DNA of 9,668 bases from Actinomycetota bacterium (GCA_010028225.1 RGOY01000040.1:1-9668), one strand, 5' to 3'. Shown: positions 1 through 7,468, counted from the first letter of the stretch. Program-made: numbers and translations. The notes: generated from the sequence alone by a model not told the origin.

Positions 1-1149
1 TGCAAGGCGCCCAACTTCACCATCAGCAACTTCCTCCATTTTTTCATTGACGACTTTGGCGCGATAACCTGGCACTGCCTTCCCGGTCATGCCAGGGATA
101 ATCTCGTCATCACTTGCTGAGATAAATATGTGGAGCATCTCAGTCGCGCCGATCCCATCAATCAACTTGACTCCAGTCGCTTTGAAGAACGCCTCCCAAG
201 TTGCTTGAGGTAGATGTTCCCCAGCAGAAACGCATCGTCGAAGCGTTTTAACTTTCTCTTTGGTGATATTTCCGAGCATCGCTCGATAAGCGGTAGGTGC
301 TGTGAAGAGCGCAGTAATTCCAAATTTCTCAATAGCATCAGGAAGTTGAGGTGGGGGCGTTGCCTCCAAAAGGACTGTCTTTGCACCGACTCGAAATGGG
401 AAAATCACAAGGCCACCAAGTCCGAATGTGAAAGCTATAGGAGGTGTGCCAGAGAAGACATCATCGGAGGTTGGTTTTACAACATGCTTGGAGAAAGTAT
501 CAGCGATGGCGAGAAGATCGCGATGAAAGTGCATCGTCGCCTTTGGTACTCCGGTGGACCCTGAAGTAAAGGCAAGAAGTGCGACATCATCCTGCGCCGT
601 ATCGCAAGCCAAATGATTGCCATTATTGAGGCGCGCTTTCTTGATGAAGTCACTTTCGCCTCCGTAGATGAAGGTACTTCCTTTGAAATTGGATACACCT
701 TCCCATTCACTCAAGAAACGGTGATCGATGCATGCGAACTGCACCTTTCCGATCTCAACGATTTTTTCAAGTTCTACTGCTCGCTGAAGGTGGATGGTGG
801 TGACAGCGACTGCACCGACTCGAAGTACAGCAAGCCAGATAGCAACAATAGAGAGGTTATTGGGTCCACGAAGGAGTATTCGATTACCTGGCTTTATTCC
901 CTCTGACTCAAAGAATTGACTGATCTGCTTGACCAAGAGATCAAGTTCGCGATAGGTCATCTCGCCTTCAGCACCAACAATCGCTACTTGATCACCCCGT
1001 CCTGCTTCAAGGTTCTTCTCAATCAACTCTCTTGCTGCATTGATTCGTTCTGGATACCCAAGATCATCAAGGCCATCGATCTTTGGCCAGAGTTCGTGGG
1101 GTGGGAGACTGTCACGAGTAAAAGTGTCGAGGTGAGCTGAGGGAAACAT
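1..1149 (-). CDS. Acyl-CoA ligase, 2-aminobenzoate-CoA ligase-like (partial)
   Basis: AMP-forming acid:CoA ligase of the ANL superfamily, expected to activate an aromatic acid with ATP and CoA through an acyl-adenylate. I translated the minus strand from the ATG at 1147-1149 to the window edge: 383 codons, no stop. Residues 195-203 read TSGSTGVPK, the phosphate-binding loop. AFTFGLGGL lies at 239-247, VSAGEHLP at 307-314, GATEM (the A5 adenine-site motif) at 334-338 and TGKAVPGY at 355-362. The start (SAHLDTF...LPP..LWP) and the run MHFHRD after the P-loop match what I remember of 2-aminobenzoate-CoA and benzoate-CoA ligases. These are about 540 residues long, so about 160 residues, including the hinge and the C-terminal catalytic lysine domain, lie outside. 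The start is 3 bases after the stop of the upstream flavoprotein gene, so the two are probably co-transcribed. The family is firm; anthranilate as substrate is inferred from resemblance and from the neighbours. Confidence 0.88.
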   Translation of the reverse strand, partial: MFPSAHLDTFTRDSLPPHELWPKIDGLDDLGYPERINAARELIEKNLEAGRGDQVAIVGAEGEMTYRELDLLVKQISQFFESEGIKPGNRILLRGPNNLSIVAIWLAVLRVGAVAVTTIHLQRAVELEKIVEIGKVQFACIDHRFLSEWEGVSNFKGSTFIYGGESDFIKKARLNNGNHLACDTAQDDVALLAFTSGSTGVPKATMHFHRDLLAIADTFSKHVVKPTSDDVFSGTPPIAFTFGLGGLVIFPFRVGAKTVLLEATPPPQLPDAIEKFGITALFTAPTAYRAMLGNITKEKVKTLRRCVSAGEHLPQATWEAFFKATGVKLIDGIGATEMLHIFISASDDEIIPGMTGKAVPGYRAKVVNEKMEEVADGEVGRLA

Positions 1150-1152
1150 CGC

Positions 1153-2685
1153 CTACTTTGCTCCTAAAGCAGATGCGACGAGGGCGCCACTGCCGCCACC
1201 GACTCCGCCGCCAGGCCATGTTCCAGATCCACAAATCCAGAGGTTCTTCACTGGAGTTCTATGCCTACTCCAAGCAGGTGTTGGACGTAGGAAGAAGAAT
1301 TGCGAGATGTGATGACTTCCACCGAGAGAGTCGCCGCCAATTAAGTTGGCGTTATAACTCTCTAAATCTGCTGGTGTCATCACTTTGCGAGCGAGTATCG
1401 ATGCTTTCGTGCCAGGGGCATAACTTTCAATGATCTCGATAATTCGATCGGCATAACGTTCGCCTTCACTTGCCCAATCGATTCCTTGTGGCAAAACCCG
1501 TACCTGTACCCAGAGCACATGCTTTCCTTCGGGCGCACGAGAAGGATCGGTGAGAGTTGGTTGTCCGACGACAAGAGTGGGAGAGGTAGGTAGTTTTCCA
1601 GCAGCAGCTTCTGCGTAGGTAAGCGCCATATCATCGAGATACGGCCCAATGTGAACGTAGTTGTATTCCCGGGCCTCTTTCGCGCTCCATTGAGGCAACT
1701 TATCCATAGCGAGATGAATCATCATCGTGGTGAGGCCTGGTTGGAACTTTGTCACCTCAAGAACTTCAGCCCTTGATCGTTCCTTCTCGCCAAGGAGAGT
1801 GGGTATGAGCGAAGGGTTGATATTTGCAATGATTTCTTTGGCGTTGATTACCTGACCATCGGCGAGAGTTACTCCCGTTGCTTTTCCATTCTCGGAAATA
1901 ATGGAAGTAACACGACTTGATGTACGAATTTCCCCACCATACTCTTTTATTACACCAGTCAGAGCTTTGGTGATGACATCTGCGCCACCTTTTCCAAGGA
2001 CCATACCAAACATTTGGCCACCGATTGATTCGAGAAAAGCAAAGAGCGCGCCACCGGCAATATCCGGGCCGTAGTCAAGATGCATTCCCCAACTTGCAGC
2101 AAGCGCTCTAGTCTCTCGAGCCTTGAAATGCTCTGATGTGAAAGCTCGCGTTGATTGAAGAAGTAAGCGAATCATGGAGAGAAACTCGCTTGTACCCAGC
2201 GCTCGCCATGATTTAAAGAGAGCTTTAGCAGCTTTCAATGAAGGAAGCTCGTTTCCAAGAATTGGCAAGATATGTGGTGCGAGTACTCCAAGTTCTGCCG
2301 ATAGAGCGCGCCAGGCTTCGAGATCTTCAGGGGCAATTCGTGCGATATTCGCCTCTGTCGCAGAAAAATCTTGGATGACACCCAGTGCTTTGCCATCTGG
2401 AAAGACTGAGCAAAAAGGTTTTGTCGATGGAACAAACTCGAGTCCGTACTTGATCAAATCATCTTTGAGGGATGCCATGATGGGACCGCCGGCGAAAAGT
2501 GAGAGATTGGTCGCAAAGAGATCATGACGAAAACCGGGCAAGGTCACCTCTTCGGTTCGTATCGCGCCACCACACTTCTCGTTTGCCTCAAGCAGGAGAA
2601 CGCGTCTACCTCGTTTTGCCAGGAGAGCTGCTGCGCCCATCCCGTTAACGCCACCGCCGATGATTACCGCATCGAAATTGCTCAT
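1153..2685 (-). CDS. FAD-dependent oxidoreductase, PYROXD2/phytoene desaturase-like (paralog 1)
   Basis: A 510-residue flavoprotein of the NAD(P)/FAD-dependent amine oxidase/phytoene desaturase superfamily (COG1233 type), probably cytosolic, redox substrate unknown. The N-terminal Rossmann dinucleotide fold is clear: GGGVNG at 10-15, the ribose-binding acid E33 at the end of strand 2, and the GG-IRTEE signature near 39-46. The C-terminal FAD-closing motif GSGTWPGGGVGGGSG is at 486-500. The length is typical of the family. I chose the ATG at 2683-2685 because the dinucleotide motif begins right after it. An in-frame TTG at 2736 would add 17 residues of no recognisable character and overlap the divergent gene. 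There is no good Shine-Dalgarno before the chosen start, so a leaderless mRNA is possible. The stop is 3 bases before the acyl-CoA ligase start, so the two form an operon. It is a clear paralog of the gene at 2728-4332. A role in oxidising an indolic or aromatic intermediate is inferred from context only. Confidence 0.87.
   Translation of the reverse strand: MSNFDAVIIGGGVNGMGAAALLAKRGRRVLLLEANEKCGGAIRTEEVTLPGFRHDLFATNLSLFAGGPIMASLKDDLIKYGLEFVPSTKPFCSVFPDGKALGVIQDFSATEANIARIAPEDLEAWRALSAELGVLAPHILPILGNELPSLKAAKALFKSWRALGTSEFLSMIRLLLQSTRAFTSEHFKARETRALAASWGMHLDYGPDIAGGALFAFLESIGGQMFGMVLGKGGADVITKALTGVIKEYGGEIRTSSRVTSIISENGKATGVTLADGQVINAKEIIANINPSLIPTLLGEKERSRAEVLEVTKFQPGLTTMMIHLAMDKLPQWSAKEAREYNYVHIGPYLDDMALTYAEAAAGKLPTSPTLVVGQPTLTDPSRAPEGKHVLWVQVRVLPQGIDWASEGERYADRIIEIIESYAPGTKASILARKVMTPADLESYNANLIGGDSLGGSHHISQFFFLRPTPAWSRHRTPVKNLWICGSGTWPGGGVGGGSGALVASALGAK
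1161..1165 (-). promoter_or_regulatory. Ribosome binding site of the acyl-CoA ligase gene
   Basis: On the minus strand AGGAG lies 11 bases before the ATG at 1149, inside the last codons of the preceding flavoprotein gene. The spacing is a little long but the match is good. It supports this start and translation from a shared transcript. Confidence 0.5.
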
Positions 2686-2727
2686 ACGCTCTATCTTGCC
2701 ACGCAAATTCCCGCTTAGATAGGCCTT
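2686..2727. promoter_or_regulatory. Short divergent spacer between the two flavoprotein genes
   Basis: Only 42 bases separate the two start codons, so both promoters must lie in this gap or reach into the opposite gene. On the plus strand TTAGAT (2715-2720) lies 7 bases before the ATG at 2728, a position that would suit a -10 box for a leaderless transcript. AGATAGG nearby is also a weak Shine-Dalgarno. On the minus strand I see only a weak purine-rich stretch (AAGATAGAG) before the start. No convincing -35 box was found on either strand. Confidence 0.35.
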
Positions 2728-4332
2728 ATGGCGCAAGAGACAATCATCATAGGCAGTGGAATAAACGCTCTCGTTGCAGGAGCCGTCCTAGCTCGCTCAG
2801 GAGTAGCTGTCCGAGTATTCGAGCGAAATGAAGAACTAGGTGGCGCAATCAGGACGGAGGCAGCAACGCTTCCAGGTTTCACCCACGAACTTCTCTCAAG
2901 TTGGCATCCATTATTCGTTGGCGGGCCTGCTTATGCTGAGTTAAAAACAGAGCTAGAGAAACGAGGTCTCGTTTATCAAAACACCATCATGCCAACTGGT
3001 GTGATCTGCAATGCAGGGAGCGGAATTCTCTTTACCGATCCGCAGTCACTCGCTGACGAGATGAAGCGACTAGGCGATGGTGATACTTGGGCGTCATTCA
3101 TGGCAGATTTCGGCGGAAAGATTGATCTGGCCTTTGGTCTGCTTGGTACAGATTTCTGGCGTCCGGGAGCGATCTCTTTAGCAAGAACTGCACAAAAGCG
3201 CCTCGGAAGACGGGGCGTTATTACTGCTATGGCTGAGACGCTGGAACCAGCGACGCCTTGGCTTGAACGAGAGTTTCATTCAGAAGTCACCCGTGCACTG
3301 CTTGCGCCATGGGCACTTCATAATGGACTTGGTCCCGATGATGCATCGAGTGCTTTCATCACAAAGGTAATCGGAGCGGCAATTGCCTTTGGTGGAATGC
3401 CGGTCCCAGTGGGCGGGGGAGTTCGACTTGTTGAAGCTCTCGCGCGAATAATCCGAGATCATGGTGGATCGTTAGAGACTGGAGCGGATGTCACCGAGAT
3501 TCTCACTTCACCAGATTCAAAATCTGTTGCTGGGGTTCGCCTTAAAGACGGTAGGACTTTTACTAGTAACACTGTCTTAGCATCGACGACACCGACTTCC
3601 CTTTATCAAGATCTCCTTGCAGGAAATGAGAAACCAAAGGATGTTGCGGCTTCGGTGAAGAGCTTTAGATATGGCAGAGCCGCGATCCAGATACACCTTG
3701 CTTTGGATGGAAAACCAGAGTGGAAGGATGACTCTAGGCTTGCAGATGTAGCGATAGTTCACGTTCTCGACGACCTTAACTCGCTATCAGAGTCGGTCAA
3801 TGCAGCAAATCGTGGCTATCTGCCGAAACGTCCGACAATCGTCGTCGGACAACCTTGCACAGTAGATCCATCAAGGGCGCCAGCGGGAAGTTCTATTCTC
3901 TGGATTCAGCTACAAGAAAATCCACGAGTGATCAAAGGAGATCTTGCTGGTGAGATTGATCCGGGTGATGGAAGTTGGAACTCTACAACGTTGAACGCTT
4001 ATGCAGATCGAGTGATGGCGCAGATCACCGAACGTATTCCAAATCTTCCATCAATCACCAAGGCGAAAGTAGTTCTTGGTCCGAAGGAAATTGAAGCTAT
4101 GAATAAGAATTTGGTAGGAGGCGATCCTTATGCTGGTGATTGTCGTGTTGACCAATATGCGCCATGGCGACCGTTGACCGCTGCAACAGGGCATAAGACT
4201 CATATCGAAGGTTTATGGCATATTGGTGCATCAACTCATCCAGGGCCAGGACTCGGCGGCGGTAGTGGCTATATGGTCGCGAAGCGATTAACTGAACGTT
4301 CATTTATCGAAAAAGTATTGCGAAAGAAGTAG
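2728..4332 (+). CDS. FAD-dependent oxidoreductase, PYROXD2/phytoene desaturase-like (paralog 2)
   Basis: A 534-residue member of the same flavoprotein superfamily as the divergent neighbour. GSGINAL at 9-15 is the dinucleotide-binding loop, E32 the ribose-binding acid, and GGAIRTE at 38-44 the following signature. The C-terminal FAD motif starts with GAS at 500-502, followed by PGPGLGGGSG at 505-514. GASTHPGPG is what I remember as typical of PYROXD2-like proteins. The two copies share the GGAIRTE..TLPGF.H.L block, the VVGQPTLTDPSRAP / VVGQPCTVDPSRAP block, and a NL-GGD block near the C-terminus, so they arose by duplication. They diverge in the C-terminal loop (GSGTWPGGG here GASTHPGPG), which suggests different substrates or division of labour. 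The ATG at 2728 leaves the Rossmann motif starting at residue 5. The gene ends in the terminator at 4331-4365. The reaction is unknown; carotenoid desaturation is not indicated because no phytoene synthase or other carotenoid gene is nearby. Confidence 0.87.
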   Translation: MAQETIIIGSGINALVAGAVLARSGVAVRVFERNEELGGAIRTEAATLPGFTHELLSSWHPLFVGGPAYAELKTELEKRGLVYQNTIMPTGVICNAGSGILFTDPQSLADEMKRLGDGDTWASFMADFGGKIDLAFGLLGTDFWRPGAISLARTAQKRLGRRGVITAMAETLEPATPWLEREFHSEVTRALLAPWALHNGLGPDDASSAFITKVIGAAIAFGGMPVPVGGGVRLVEALARIIRDHGGSLETGADVTEILTSPDSKSVAGVRLKDGRTFTSNTVLASTTPTSLYQDLLAGNEKPKDVAASVKSFRYGRAAIQIHLALDGKPEWKDDSRLADVAIVHVLDDLNSLSESVNAANRGYLPKRPTIVVGQPCTVDPSRAPAGSSILWIQLQENPRVIKGDLAGEIDPGDGSWNSTTLNAYADRVMAQITERIPNLPSITKAKVVLGPKEIEAMNKNLVGGDPYAGDCRVDQYAPWRPLTAATGHKTHIEGLWHIGASTHPGPGLGGGSGYMVAKRLTERSFIEKVLRKK

Positions 4333-4365
4333 GACCCCGCTCCAGTTTGCTGGAGACGAGGTCCT
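4331..4365. terminator. Hairpin terminator between convergent genes
   Basis: The 15-base left arm AGGACCCCGCTCCAG (4331-4345) pairs with the 16-base right arm CTGGAGACGAGGTCCT (4350-4365) around a TTTG loop, with one mismatch and one bulged base. It starts within the TAG stop of the plus-strand flavoprotein and sits 20 bases from the stop of the convergent cyclase gene. The downstream plus strand is pyrimidine-rich without a clean T run, and the minus strand is similar. It can serve both strands, with the usual caution about efficiency. Confidence 0.72.
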
Positions 4366-4384
4366 TAACTTCTACTTCAGTTTC

Positions 4385-5158
4385 TTACTTGCTAACAAGA
4401 GCTAAAACGCGGCAAGGGCTACCAGATCCCTTGACGATCTTCAGTGGTGCAGCGATGACAATCGCTCCGGTTGTCGGCAACTTGTCGAGATTTCGAAGTT
4501 GCGTCAGACCATATTTGTTGTTGCCAAGGAAGAGTGCGTGGCACGGGAATGGAGTCGAGAAGCCAAAAGCGCCACCAGCATCCGTTCCAACTGTTTCAAC
4601 ACCCATTCCAAGAATCTCGGTCTTGGTTGCGAAGTGTTCAGCAGCAGCAACAGTGAGTCCTGGAGTATGTGGACCGTTTGCATCAGCATTTGCATACTTG
4701 ACTGCATCCTCACCGTACTTCGACCAACCGGTGCGGAACATGATCCATGCATTCTTTGGGATCGCACCGTTCTTCTCTTCCCACGCCTTGATGTGGGGGA
4801 CATCCAGTAAGAAGTCTGGGTTGGCTTCTACCTCTTTTGTGAAATCCATGACGCATGCAGGTCCAACGAGTCTCTGTGCAGGAACTTGTGAGACATCGTC
4901 AAGGTTCTTGCCAGTCACCCAGTGGATTGGCGCATCAAAGTGTGTGCCTGTGTGCTCACCGGTGTGGAAGTTGTTCCAGTACCAAGCAGGACCTCGATCG
5001 TCGTAGTTGGAGATTTCTTCCAACTTGAAGCGAGCGGTCTGGCCCATCGGTTCTGGCAACATCAAGATCGGAGTGTTCTCGTGTAACGGTGCGGTGAGGT
5101 CAACTACCTCGACCGAACCGGCCACGATCTCCTTGGCGAGCGCGGATAGATCAGCCAT
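4385..5158 (-). CDS. Cyclase-family metal-dependent hydrolase, isatin hydrolase-like
   Basis: A 257-residue hydrolase of the cyclase family (Pfam Cyclase), which includes kynurenine formamidase and isatin hydrolase. The family motif HTGTHFDAPIH is complete at residues 69-79: H69, H73 and D75 are the expected divalent-metal ligands and H79 the catalytic base. An aromatic W80 follows. FRTGW at 141-145, GTDAG at 191-195 and H207 are further conserved-looking points. The length and many local blocks (VEVVD near the start, NPDFLL, GPH-PG, NLDKLP-GAI, IAAPLKI, GSP-R-LALV at the end) match what I remember of isatin hydrolase, which opens isatin to isatinate (an anthranilate precursor). Kynurenine formamidases are shorter, near 210 residues. 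Other amide or lactone hydrolysis is possible. The ATG at 5156-5158 has a strong Shine-Dalgarno six bases upstream; the longer frame up to 5446 crosses the control region and the start of iorA and is rejected. No signal peptide is seen. Confidence 0.83.
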   Translation of the reverse strand: MADLSALAKEIVAGSVEVVDLTAPLHENTPILMLPEPMGQTARFKLEEISNYDDRGPAWYWNNFHTGEHTGTHFDAPIHWVTGKNLDDVSQVPAQRLVGPACVMDFTKEVEANPDFLLDVPHIKAWEEKNGAIPKNAWIMFRTGWSKYGEDAVKYANADANGPHTPGLTVAAAEHFATKTEILGMGVETVGTDAGGAFGFSTPFPCHALFLGNNKYGLTQLRNLDKLPTTGAIVIAAPLKIVKGSGSPCRVLALVSK

Positions 5159-5164
5159 CAATAT

Positions 5165-5170
5165 CTCCTT
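5165..5170 (-). promoter_or_regulatory. Ribosome binding site of the cyclase-family gene
   Basis: On the minus strand AAGGAG lies six bases before the ATG at 5158, with near-ideal strength and spacing. It fixes the start of the hydrolase and argues against the longer in-frame reading. Confidence 0.8.
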
Positions 5171-5286
5171 ATTCGGGGCCTTCCGAGGGCCCATTCGTGA
5201 GGAGAAGATGTCACCATTTCGATATCTCCACAAGGGGGTTTCCACTAGACATGGCGCACACCATTGGCGAGACTTCCCTATCGATG

Positions 5287-5315
5287 CCCGCCCGAGGCCC
5301 CTGGCCTGCGGCGGG
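5287..5315. promoter_or_regulatory. Nested dyad upstream of iorA, candidate operator or 5' UTR hairpin
   Basis: A 29-base near-palindrome: outer arms CCCGCC (5287-5292) and GGCGGG (5310-5315), a 2x2 mismatch, then inner arms AGGCC (5295-5299) and GGCCT (5303-5307) around CCT. All 11 pairs outside the internal mismatch are perfect. It ends 26 bases before the iorA start and 13 bases before its Shine-Dalgarno. No T run follows, so it is not a standard terminator. It is clearly more G+C-rich than its surroundings. It could be a repressor-binding dyad or an mRNA leader structure. Confidence 0.5.
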
Positions 5316-5328
5316 TTCTGACGCCTTA

Positions 5329-5335
5329 AGGGGAG
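5329..5335 (+). promoter_or_regulatory. Ribosome binding site of iorA
   Basis: AGGGGAG lies six bases before the ATG at 5342 and supports that start. The self-complementary CCTTAAGG (5325-5332) overlaps it. Confidence 0.7.
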
Positions 5336-5341
5336 AGTGAA

Positions 5342-7468
5342 ATGGCAGAGCGGTCCTTCCTTCAGGAAGTGAAGAAGTTGCGAACTGGCGCAGGCGAAGA
5401 ATTTGTCGGCGAAGGAATTCTTGCTGTCACTAAGGCGCTTCTCCAATCAGGAGTTGCATATGTCGGTGGTTATCAAGGTGCACCGATCTCACACCTTATG
5501 GATGTCCTCGGGGATTCAAAAGAGATTTTGGATGAACTTGGTGTGCACTTTGAAAATAGTGCATCCGAGGCAACCGCCGCCGCATCACTCGCTGCATCAG
5601 TGCATTACCCGTTGCGCGGCGCGATAACTTTCAAGTCAACTGTCGGAACGAATGTTGCATCTGATGCGCTCGCCAATCTCTCATCGGGTGGAGTTACTGG
5701 TGGTGCGCTGATCATCGTTGGGGAAGATTACGGCGAAGGCGCATCAATCATGCAGGAGCGATCGCATGCATTTGCCATGAAGTCACAGATTTGGTTGCTA
5801 GATCCTCGACCAAATCTCACCGCAATTGTTGATTCAGTTGAGAAGGGATTCCAACTTTCTGAGGCGAGTAACACTCCTGTCATGCTGGAGCTAAGACTTC
5901 GTTCCTGTCACATGCACGGAAAATTCATCGCAAAAGATAATCTGAAACCATCCTTTACCTTGAAGGATGCGATAGAAAATCCAAAACAAGATCCAGCGAG
6001 AGTGGTTCTGCCTCCAGCCTCTTTTGCTCATGAGCAAGAGAAGGTCCATAAACGTTGGCCAGCTGCGGTGAAATTCATCAAAGAGAATAAGCTCAATGAA
6101 TTCATCAACGATGGAAGCCAAGATATTGGAATAGCGGTACAGGGCGGCCTCTACAACATCGTCATCCGCGCGCTACAACTTCTCGGTCTCTCTGATGTCT
6201 ATGGCAATACCAAGGTGCCGCTCTATGTCATGAATGTGACCTACCCGGTGATTGACGATGAGATAGTGGAATTTGCTAGAGAAAAGAAAGCCTTCTTGCT
6301 GGTCGAAGAGGGACAGCCTGATTACATTGAACAAAACCTCCATGCGGTTCTGCGGCGCGCAGATGTTGCGACAAAGTTGCATGGAAAGGATTTCTTGCCA
6401 GTTGCAGGTGAATATACCCCCGCTGTCGTCACTAAAGGCCTTCTCGAATTCTTAAAGAAGTATCGACCTGATCTTCTTGCTCCAGAAGATGCTCTCCCTT
6501 CAGTAGTGAAGCCGTCAGCGCCCCGTATCAAAGCCGAGAGCGTTCACGGTCGTCCACCATCATTTTGTACCGGATGTCCAGAGCGCCCGATCTTCACCGC
6601 GCTCAAACTCGCAGAACGTGAAACCGGTAAGCACCATGTCTCTGCAGATATCGGATGCCATCTCTTTTCGATTTTGCCGCCATTTAATATCGGCGCTACC
6701 ACTATGGGTTATGGACTTGGCTCTGCTGGTGCATCTGCGCTCCAATCGAAAGATACGGATCGAGCCACCATTGCATTTATGGGTGATGGCGGTTTCTGGC
6801 ATAACGGCCTCACTTCTGGAATTGGAAATGATGTCTTTAATAAAAATGGAACACTTACCGTTGTCGTCGACAACGCTTATTCCGCAGCAACCGGAGGACA
6901 AGACCTTCTCTCCTCGAAAGCCGAGAATGAGATTCGCTCCACGAAGCACCCCATCGAGCGCGCAGTCCGCGGAATTGGTGTGAAGTGGGCAAAAACTGTC
7001 ACCAACACCTACAAAGTAAGTGAGATGCGAGATCTCTTCATAGAGGCGCTCACCAAGAAAACGGAAGAACCAAAAGTTATCGTTGCGCAGAGTGAGTGCA
7101 CACTCAATCGCATGAGGCGCGAAAAGCCCGCAATGACTAAGCGCATCAAAGAAGGCAAACGTGTGGTGAAAGAGCGTTTCGGTATTGATCCCGAGACCTG
7201 TACCGGTGACCACTCCTGTATTCGAATCAATGGCTGTCCATCGTTGACGGTCGCCGATAATCCAGATCCGATGCGTAAAGATCCCATTGCAACAATCCTC
7301 TCGTCTTGCATTGGGTGTGGACTCTGCGGCGAGGCCGCGCATGCTGCAGTTCTCTGCCCCTCTTTCTATCGCACTGAAGTTATTTCCAATCCAAACGTTT
7401 GGGATCGCTTCAAGCTTCTGCAAAATGGAATTGATCGTCGTCTGGCAAGGATCGAGGCTCATGCCTGA
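5342..7468 (+). CDS. iorA: Indolepyruvate oxidoreductase-type enzyme, alpha (TPP and Fe-S) subunit
   Basis: A 708-residue catalytic subunit of a 2-oxoacid:acceptor oxidoreductase. The family decarboxylates arylpyruvates (indolepyruvate, phenylpyruvate and similar) to aryl-acetyl-CoA, passing electrons to ferredoxin or another carrier. The N-terminal pyrimidine-binding domain has GYQGAP at 43-48 (variant of the usual GYPGTP) and E76 in SASEATAAA. After a middle domain comes the diphosphate-binding domain: FCTGCPER at 408-415, GDGGF at 481-485 and DNAYSAATGG from 510, which together form the thiamine diphosphate GDG...N motif. The C-terminus is ferredoxin-like: C620, C626, C632-P, then C656, C659, C662 and C672-P. 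One expected cysteine is D623 (see findings). The start is set by a good Shine-Dalgarno. The stop overlaps the beta gene by 8 bases, so the subunits are translated together. True substrate is uncertain: indolepyruvate fits the anthranilate-related neighbours, but other aryl 2-oxoacids are equally allowed by the family. Confidence 0.9.
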   Translation: MAERSFLQEVKKLRTGAGEEFVGEGILAVTKALLQSGVAYVGGYQGAPISHLMDVLGDSKEILDELGVHFENSASEATAAASLAASVHYPLRGAITFKSTVGTNVASDALANLSSGGVTGGALIIVGEDYGEGASIMQERSHAFAMKSQIWLLDPRPNLTAIVDSVEKGFQLSEASNTPVMLELRLRSCHMHGKFIAKDNLKPSFTLKDAIENPKQDPARVVLPPASFAHEQEKVHKRWPAAVKFIKENKLNEFINDGSQDIGIAVQGGLYNIVIRALQLLGLSDVYGNTKVPLYVMNVTYPVIDDEIVEFAREKKAFLLVEEGQPDYIEQNLHAVLRRADVATKLHGKDFLPVAGEYTPAVVTKGLLEFLKKYRPDLLAPEDALPSVVKPSAPRIKAESVHGRPPSFCTGCPERPIFTALKLAERETGKHHVSADIGCHLFSILPPFNIGATTMGYGLGSAGASALQSKDTDRATIAFMGDGGFWHNGLTSGIGNDVFNKNGTLTVVVDNAYSAATGGQDLLSSKAENEIRSTKHPIERAVRGIGVKWAKTVTNTYKVSEMRDLFIEALTKKTEEPKVIVAQSECTLNRMRREKPAMTKRIKEGKRVVKERFGIDPETCTGDHSCIRINGCPSLTVADNPDPMRKDPIATILSSCIGCGLCGEAAHAAVLCPSFYRTEVISNPNVWDRFKLLQNGIDRRLARIEAHA

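Larger units (their letters stand above)
5159..5341. promoter_or_regulatory. Divergent control region between cyclase and iorA genes
   Basis: This 183-base spacer separates two divergently read genes and is the largest non-coding stretch here. It holds the cyclase ribosome binding site at one end, the iorA ribosome binding site at the other, a strong dyad at 5287-5315, and a weaker hairpin (GGGCC 5176-5180 with GGCCC 5188-5192). Two related strings, CCGAGGGCCC (5183-5192) and CCGAGGCCC (5292-5300), lie near opposite ends and might be paired regulator sites. The octamer ATATCTCC occurs at 5161-5168 and 5222-5229. I could not find a confident -10/-35 pair on either strand. No regulator gene is visible in the window. 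Confidence 0.55.

Noticed and set aside
214..1140. Several short plus-strand frames (near 214-564, 613-906, 916-1140)
   Set aside because: They are antisense to a continuous minus-strand acyl-CoA ligase frame with all expected motifs.
2686..2736. Upstream TTG start at 2736 for the first flavoprotein
   Set aside because: It would add 17 residues without family character and overlap the divergent gene. The ATG at 2685 sits directly before the Rossmann motif.
2728..4332. Carotenoid phytoene desaturase function for the flavoprotein pair
   Set aside because: The superfamily fits, but no carotenoid gene is nearby and the C-terminal GASTHPGPG motif looks PYROXD2-like.
4347..5006. 219-codon plus-strand frame opposite the cyclase gene
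   Set aside because: Antisense shadow: the minus strand holds the complete HTGTHFDAPIH motif and a strong ribosome binding site, and the plus frame shows no recognisable domain.
5222..5229. Repeat of the octamer ATATCTCC (5161-5168 and 5222-5229)
   Set aside because: One copy is part of the cyclase ribosome binding site. An 8-base match 61 bases apart may be chance and no third copy was seen in the spacer.
5159..5446. N-terminal extension of the cyclase gene up to 5446
   Set aside because: It would read through the control region and the antisense of iorA. The ATG at 5158 has an ideal Shine-Dalgarno and begins the family-like sequence.
7287..7460. N-terminal extension of iorB to 7287
   Set aside because: The extra 58 codons only shadow the iorA Fe-S region in another frame. 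The ATG at 7461 overlaps the iorA stop as usual for coupled subunits.
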